Shown: one piece after another, positions 6,001 through 8,921 of the stretch
Numbering within the stretch: the stretch's first letter is position 1
How the letters are laid out: the number at the start of each line of letters is the position of its first letter
From: Bacteroidetes bacterium ADurb.Bin302
Lineage (GTDB): Bacteria > Bacteroidota > Bacteroidia > Bacteroidales > Paludibacteraceae
Assembly: GCA_002069025.1 (NCBI GenBank)
Contig: MWBK01000022.1
Location: forward strand, 1 to 8,921
Direction of reading: 5' to 3'
Length of the DNA stretch: 8,921 nucleotides
Notes under the pieces: generated by a model
Seen by the model: only the letters and a program-made list of their open reading frames with translations
Database searches by the model: none
What the model was told of the DNA's origin: nothing
Translations under genes and position numbers: made by a program

Positions 6001-8921
6001 TAATGGGCAAAGTGCTCCTTTTGATTTGTGGTGCACCGGGATATTCAAATACTTCATGCTCAGGATTAGCATATACATAGACATAATAATTTCCCTCCGA
6101 TAAAGTATCGGGTATAGTGAGGTTGAGATTTGTAGGAAAGTCTTTGTTCGGTTCTATTACATTTTGAGTATTGATGTTGAAGGAGGCTGGATTCGTTCCT
6201 GCTGGTTTACAGATATTGAAACCATATTGGGAATCATTAAAATAGCCCAATGCCGACATTGCATTTCTATCTCCACCATGTTGAAATCTTCCCATATAAA
6301 CTGCATTGCCAACATTTAAAACCGGGTCTTTACTTATATATACTTTATCCATCCAGTAGCTGGATCCCCATCCAAGGCTGTCAGTAAGTATAAAACCATT
6401 TGGCGGGCAGGATGCACCCTGAACGCCATAGTGTCCTTTATATTTTTCAATATTATCAGTAAAGCCGGTATTCTTAATATTCCAGTTGATGCCGATACTC
6501 TGTGTTGTGCTGGCAGTCGTAACCGGTACTGTTAAACTGGATACGGTAAGTGTGGGTGTAGGCGTGAGGAATACTTGTATCAATTTATAATTTACATTAT
6601 TATTGGAAGCGGCTCCTTCATAAAGAGAATTAGTAGCATTAGTAAATACATAAATATAATATACACCCGGTGATAAAAAATTGGGAACAACTACCTGTGT
6701 ATTTACAGTATAGATGCTATCATGTTGAATTTGAATATTTCCATTTCCTATAACAGCATCCTGTGCATCATTATAATAAGTGCCATTGGATTTTGGAAAC
6801 TTGAGTAGTGTAGCTGTATTGATATCAAAGAACGGGCTATTGGATATAAACACTTTATCGTACCAGCCTGCATTTACAGGCGTAAGTACTCCATAGTTTT
6901 TAACCTTATATGTTAAATTAAGTGTACTTCCGGTAAATGTGCTTGCAGGCGTAAATACGGTATCTACTCGTAAATCCGGCTGAGGCGATAATGTTATATC
7001 TATTGGTTGAGGTGCAGTAGCTGTATCATTTGCAACGGTAGTTTGAGGCAAATTAATATTGCCGGGATAATTAGAAATAACATAAACATACAACGGAACA
7101 CTATAGTTAACAGGTAAAGTGAAATTGATTGAGTTGCTGTATTGCTGACCCGCATCCAAAGCACTGACATTGGGCTTTGTTCCAATGAGTAATGTTCTAA
7201 TAGGGAACTGCAAACTACTCCATCCACCAGGATTTGTTTCCGGAGGTATTGAAAAATTGGGTGATGTATCAAATGAAAGAAAAACAGCATCCGTCCAGCT
7301 TTTACTACCGGTACTACCCGGGCCATTATTTTTTACTGTCCAGTTAATGGCTACCGTTTGACCTGAGAAAGCAGATACAGGCGCCTGCACATTGATCGGC
7401 TGCAAATCAGGCAATGGTATCAAACTAAATTGTTGTATGGGGCCAGTATTGATTTGAGTACATGAACCATTGTGCGCTACTACCATCCATTTATAAGTCT
7501 GATTATATTGTAAGCCGGAGTTGATTGATAAAGTATAGTTAACTGTTGATATGCCATTTACAAACGGAGTACCGGGCTGTGTAGAATCGGATCTCCATAC
7601 ATAAATGTCAAAAGTGTAATTCAAACTTGGGTTTGCCGGTATCCACGATAGCGTTAATGGCAATTGCTGATTGATTGCATTATTCTCTGGCAACATGCCA
7701 TTCACCGAGTCGGGCAGTGCAGATGTAACTGCAACAATCGCTAATGAATCATTAGCACTGGGCACGCCGCAACTACCTTGTGCACTTACAATCAACGTAT
7801 AATTTCCAGGGGCAGGCCAAACTGTAGTAACAGAATTAGTATTTGAAGGTAGTGTAGCTCCTCCTGCTATACGCCAGGTATAATTTGCACCAGGGATATT
7901 GTTAATTGTATAAGTTGCATTTACGCCGGGGCAAATACTATTGGGTCCGCTGATGGAATTAAGTTCTGCAACGCGAACGCAAAAACTTCTATCCACATTG
8001 GCTGCAGGTAAATAATTACTATTTCCGCTTTGAGAAGCTCTTACAGTTATTGTTCCCAAGCCGGTTGGAGTCAGTAAATTTCCAGATAAAGTGGCAGAAC
8101 CGGAAACAAGGTTAAAACTTACTGGCAAACCGGAAGTTGCAGTAGCCAACAAATTAATATTGCTACCAAAATTTTGATCCGGTATTGACGTAAAATTTAT
8201 TGTTTGCGAAGCTTGATTAACATTAAAGGTTCTTGTTACCGTTGCAGCAGTATCATATACATTATCTCCCAATTGAGATGCTTTTACCGTTACAGAACCT
8301 ACACCCAGTATGGTCAACAAATTGTTTATAGGGTTTATACTGGCCGGGCCGCTTACTATGGAGAATGAAACTGGCAAACCGGATGATGCTGTAGCGCTGG
8401 GCACAAATGGGGGCTCGTTATACGTTTTATCTGAAATGGCAGGGAAATTGATGGTTTGTGGTATGGCATTCGCCGCAAATGAAATTGTATTTGATGAGGG
8501 GCTTTCACCACAAAGGTTATAATATCTTACTTTAAATGCTCCGGCCTCATTGGCATAATAGGAAGCATTATTGGCTCCTGAAATCAGTATATCATTTTTA
8601 TACCAGTGATAGCCCAATGAGTTTTGTGATGGTGCGGGCACACTGGCATAAAGCCATCTTCCAATATTATTGATAACAGGAGTATCTGTGGGGGGCGGTG
8701 GCGATACAGATACGAATTTAGATCTATTGATGCTACCCCCACATATATTATAACAAACTACACTTATCTGATGATTGCCAGTACTTCCCCATTTTACATA
8801 AGCTGTATCGTTATTGGTAGTTAGCGTATCACCGGGAGTGACAGACCAGGTATAATAAATTCCCTGCTGTACAGGCGTTACCCAATACTTATGTACCCCG
8901 CCATATAAACAACCTGTTGAA
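3074..8921 (-). CDS. Giant secreted multidomain CARDB/PKD/IPT adhesin-like protein (5' partial)
   Basis: The frame is open from the window edge to a TAG stop at 3074-3076, giving 1948 residues with the N-terminus missing (residue 1 here is the codon at 8918-8920). A GTG at 8639-8641 is internal, because in-frame protein-like sequence continues upstream of it. Approximate modules are PKD-like 17-72, Ig-like 81-148, MBG-like repeats 155-235 and 239-317, PKD-like 322-398, FN3-like 402-502, eight CARDB-type domains 504-1611, PPC-like 1614-1720, IPT/TIG 1721-1810, a Gly/Asn-rich linker 1811-1842 and a C-terminal module 1843-1948. There is no enzyme motif and no transmembrane segment. Such families are extracellular beta-sandwich stalks in adhesion or surface display, so a structural or adhesive role at the cell surface is inferred. 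The signal peptide, if present, is off-window. No typical type IX secretion C-terminal sorting domain is seen at the C-terminus. The stop lies 44 bases before a co-directional RHS gene, so co-expression is likely. The exact function is unknown. Confidence 0.93.
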   Translation of the reverse strand, partial: STGCLYGGVHKYWVTPVQQGIYYTWSVTPGDTLTTNNDTAYVKWGSTGNHQISVVCYNICGGSINRSKFVSVSPPPPTDTPVINNIGRWLYASVPAPSQNSLGYHWYKNDILISGANNASYYANEAGAFKVRYYNLCGESPSSNTISFAANAIPQTINFPAISDKTYNEPPFVPSATASSGLPVSFSIVSGPASINPINNLLTILGVGSVTVKASQLGDNVYDTAATVTRTFNVNQASQTINFTSIPDQNFGSNINLLATATSGLPVSFNLVSGSATLSGNLLTPTGLGTITVRASQSGNSNYLPAANVDRSFCVRVAELNSISGPNSICPGVNATYTINNIPGANYTWRIAGGATLPSNTNSVTTVWPAPGNYTLIVSAQGSCGVPSANDSLAIVAVTSALPDSVNGMLPENNAINQQLPLTLSWIPANPSLNYTFDIYVWRSDSTQPGTPFVNGISTVNYTLSINSGLQYNQTYKWMVVAHNGSCTQINTGPIQQFSLIPLPDLQPINVQAPVSAFSGQTVAINWTVKNNGPGSTGSKSWTDAVFLSFDTSPNFSIPPETNPGGWSSLQFPIRTLLIGTKPNVSALDAGQQYSNSINFTLPVNYSVPLYVYVISNYPGNINLPQTTVANDTATAPQPIDITLSPQPDLRVDTVFTPASTFTGSTLNLTYKVKNYGVLTPVNAGWYDKVFISNSPFFDINTATLLKFPKSNGTYYNDAQDAVIGNGNIQIQHDSIYTVNTQVVVPNFLSPGVYYIYVFTNATNSLYEGAASNNNVNYKLIQVFLTPTPTLTVSSLTVPVTTASTTQSIGINWNIKNTGFTDNIEKYKGHYGVQGASCPPNGFILTDSLGWGSSYWMDKVYISKDPVLNVGNAVYMGRFQHGGDRNAMSALGYFNDSQYGFNICKPAGTNPASFNINTQNVIEPNKDFPTNLNLTIPDTLSEGNYYVYVYANPEHEVFEYPGAPQIKRSTLPITISRPDIVVNSVSTPANATGGVPFNISYTVSNNGLGSVFNHIRKDNLYISTSATFDNTAQLVGTYTYNENVSAGSGVPHTISYAFPPAATGTWYLYVKGNSDNSFSETNINNNISSAVAIAVSPGSPVDLIVSDFTLADTVLTSHAQLFCYTVINNGPNTTSGSWVDSLFVSCNAVFNQSTSYFIGLRNHSEILTSGASYRDSFYLTMPYSYYINSCFPQSLNTNAWFYVKTNANTGVYEGGNSSNNITGSGQRVLKNPFPDFIVTSVNGADTAVVGYPYAFNWTVKNLGMKPNNIYYYSNTHDAPYLSPDSVFNGNAIYLNNNYAEYFTLNTNQTYSDTKSPVIPLVPEGDYYALVKTNLGNVIEMDNTNNVNFIRNASGAAKKIHVKVPLLADLTDSIMSVINNAAIGQPLTVAYRVNNNGAGITYPNSWIENIYLSTDAVLGNGDILLHTKRHYGNLLPAAYYNDTITTSIIPQNLAPGNYVLLINTDANGEITESNESNNLAIRYITIFNPPPVDLLVQNIQQPDSVFLGYTIDTLKWKVFNNSPNTANGITTDAIYLSKNTVLDSSAVLIGLKNKNINMGPLTIDSLAHTPIVTGVTEGSYNLIIKADVVNNIPETLEGNNTSVSATPIYVKVKPLPLNTLTSSTLESVPRYFRLSIPDSLIGATIMVTLKTNDSLVANNQMYIGGGYIPSAAHFDYAYGSPNYGNQQIIMASVTDSVYYINVLSVSNGLNQNISLKAEVLPFSIVSVDANSGGNSGNVTIRIIGSLFTNNMTATLVKNATVIPATAIYYTNSTTVYATFNLQGRPLGIYDVILTKTDLSTAILTNGFSVVNPNNGGLITGGGVNTGAGNGNQPGCDPGAAAGLNSQLSIELVLPAHAFGGWPFPIQINYHNPTNNDIPAQTRVLYSVENLPIALTQSGLNTAGPSLYLTLSGQEGPPGIIRAGGSGVIVVYSKAPVTYPAHADANYIIK
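3077..3394 (-). other. Conserved-looking C-terminal module of the giant protein
   Basis: The last about 106 residues include IELVLPAHAFGGWPFPIQIN, YHNPTNNDIPAQTRVLYSVE, LSGQEGPPGIIRAGGSGVIV and a final HADANYIIK. The 'N-P-T-N-x-D-I-P-A ... G-P-P-G-I-I-R-A-G-G-S-G' pattern recalls, from memory, a module found between the IPT domain and the RHS region of giant RHS proteins in other phyla. It does not resemble a T9SS sorting domain. Its function is unknown. Confidence 0.5.
3491..3760 (-). other. IPT/TIG domain
   Basis: Residues about 1721-1810 begin FSIVSVDANSGGNSGNVTIR, followed by IIGSLF, then TTVYATFNLQGRPLGIYDVI and TNGFSVV. This is the classical IPT/TIG layout (x-I-x-S-V-x-P-x-x-G-x-x-G-x-V-x-I-x-G-x-x-F ... 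G-x-Y-D-V ... F-x-V), an Ig-like fold. A Gly/Asn-rich linker follows at about 3490-3395. Confidence 0.75.
3761..4081 (-). other. PPC-like (pre-peptidase C-terminal-like) domain
   Basis: Residues about 1614-1720 of the visible giant protein contain PRYFRLSIPDSLIGATIMVT, MYIGGGYIPSAAHFDYAY, a QQIIM strand and SVYYINVLSVSN. The order (Y-F-R-L-x-I-P, hydrophobic strand, a tyrosine-rich 'gyiPs..hfDyay' loop, Y-Y-I-x-V) resembles PPC-type beta-sandwich modules. No catalytic residues are evident. The family call is tentative. Confidence 0.5.
4088..7411 (-). repeat. Eight tandem CARDB-type domains
   Basis: Eight consecutive modules occupy approximately 7411-6995, 6979-6569, 6556-5993, 5989-5633, 5623-5231, 5221-4832, 4831-4460 and 4453-4088. 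Most begin with a PDL/PDI/VDL strand, then a V-x-N-x-G strand. In the middle comes a W-x-D-x-[VIL]-[FY]-[IL]-S element (SWTDAVFLS, GWYDKVFIS, YWMDKVYIS, SWVDSLFVS, SWIENIYLS). Near the end is a G-x-Y-Y-x-x-V strand followed by an acidic, Asn-rich N-E-x-x-N-N type turn (YEGAASNNN, SETNINNN, EMDNTNN, TESNESNN). Copy 6 lacks the canonical central tryptophan and copy 3 is enlarged. CARDB (cell adhesion related domain found in bacteria) is a beta-sandwich family. These copies look like an extended extracellular stalk. Family assignment is by motif recognition, not a profile search. Confidence 0.85.
7415..7717 (-). other. FN3-like domain
   Basis: Residues about 402-502 contain LPENNAINQQLPLTLSWIPA, then YTFDIYVW, and later LQYNQTYKWMVVAHNGSC with a terminal PIQQFSL strand. 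The P-x-N-x-A ... L-x-W and L-x-x-x-x-x-Y-x-W-x-V-x-A-x-N strands match fibronectin type III-like modules. It bridges the PKD/MBG region and the CARDB array. Confidence 0.7.
7727..7957 (-). other. Second PKD-like domain
   Basis: Residues about 322-398 begin SISGPNSICPGVNATYTI, then ANYTWRIAGGATL, VTTVWPAPGNYTLIV and QGSCGVPS. The ISGP-x-x-I-C-x-G start, the YTW strand and the terminal S-C-G are typical of PKD-like repeats. The two cysteines (in SICPG and GSCG) could form a disulfide after export. Confidence 0.75.
7970..8458 (-). repeat. Two tandem MBG-like / Ig-like repeats
   Basis: Two adjacent units of about 80 residues (8458-8216 and 8206-7970) share a starting QTINF, a central ATA/SGLPVSF strand, a VSG turn and an ending [VI]TV[KR]ASQxGxxxY followed by [RS]F. 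This is the bacterial MBG/Ig-like pattern common in Bacteroidota surface proteins. At DNA level the word actggcaaaccgga is shared exactly at 8121-8134 and 8370-8383, 249 bases (83 codons) apart, which supports tandem duplication followed by divergence. Confidence 0.8.
8477..8680 (-). other. Ig-like domain
   Basis: Residues about 81-148 contain YHWYKNDILISGANNASYY followed by GAFKVRYYNLCGES. This is the W-Y-K-N-G-x-x-I-x-G-A ... Y-x-V-x-x-x-N-x-C-G form of Ig-like modules in Bacteroidota exported proteins. It is presumably a spacer or ligand-binding module. The assignment rests on motif recognition only. Confidence 0.7.
8705..8872 (-). other. PKD-like domain at the window edge
   Basis: Residues 17-72 of the visible giant protein show YYTWSVTPGD, then AYVKWGSTGNHQISV and a terminal VCYNICGGS. 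This is the pattern of the PKD-like domain typical of Bacteroidota secreted proteins (Y-x-W-S-V/P-x-G-D, V-x-W, G-x-x-x-I-x-V, C-G). A Pro-rich linker (PPPP at 8690-8701) separates it from the next, Ig-like module. The domain may start outside the window. Confidence 0.7.

Noticed and set aside
7000..7361. Open frames at 7000-7326 (minus) and 7170-7361 (plus)
   Set aside because: They overlap the first CARDB domain of the giant gene in other frames and have no protein-like features of their own.
8310..8522. Plus-strand open frame
   Set aside because: It is antisense to the Ig-like and first MBG-like modules, and its translation looks like complement-strand sequence with no recognisable domain.
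8639..8641. GTG as the start of the giant protein
   Set aside because: The frame is open for 93 further codons to the window edge, and these encode a recognisable PKD-like domain and the first part of an Ig-like domain, so the GTG is an internal valine.

Overview
This window most likely comes from an AT-rich member of the Bacteroidota. The evidence is a very long secreted mosaic protein built from PKD-like, Ig-like, MBG-like ('QTINF...SGLPVSF') and CARDB modules. The gene start that is visible also has an A-rich leader without a Shine-Dalgarno motif, as is usual in that phylum. A Chitinophagales or Sphingobacteriales-type genome fits, but the genus cannot be read from this sequence.

The whole window is coding on the minus strand and holds two very large genes, both cut by the window edges. 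In transcription order, the first runs from beyond the right edge (base 8921) to a TAG stop at 3074-3076. It encodes at least 1948 residues of extracellular beta-sandwich modules: PKD-like, Ig-like, two MBG-like repeats, a second PKD-like, an FN3-like, eight CARDB-type domains, a PPC-like domain, an IPT/TIG domain, a Gly/Asn-rich linker and a conserved-looking C-terminal module. Its N-terminus lies outside the window.

After a 44-base gap with no recognisable promoter or strong terminator, the second gene starts with ATG at 3027-3029 and stays open through base 1. It encodes at least 1009 residues: a Sec signal peptide, a DUF6531-like N-terminal domain, a cysteine cluster, and a long array of RHS/YD repeats. 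Its C-terminus, where RHS proteins often carry a variable toxin or effector domain, is outside the window.

The two genes look like one transcription unit for a pair of giant exported proteins, a CARDB adhesin-like partner and an RHS/YD shell protein. The order CARDB array, PPC, IPT, C-terminal module, then DUF6531/RHS matches, from memory, the domain order of single giant RHS polypeptides in other phyla. Here it appears split in two, with a fresh signal peptide on the RHS half. I found no RNA gene, insertion sequence, CRISPR array or plus-strand gene.
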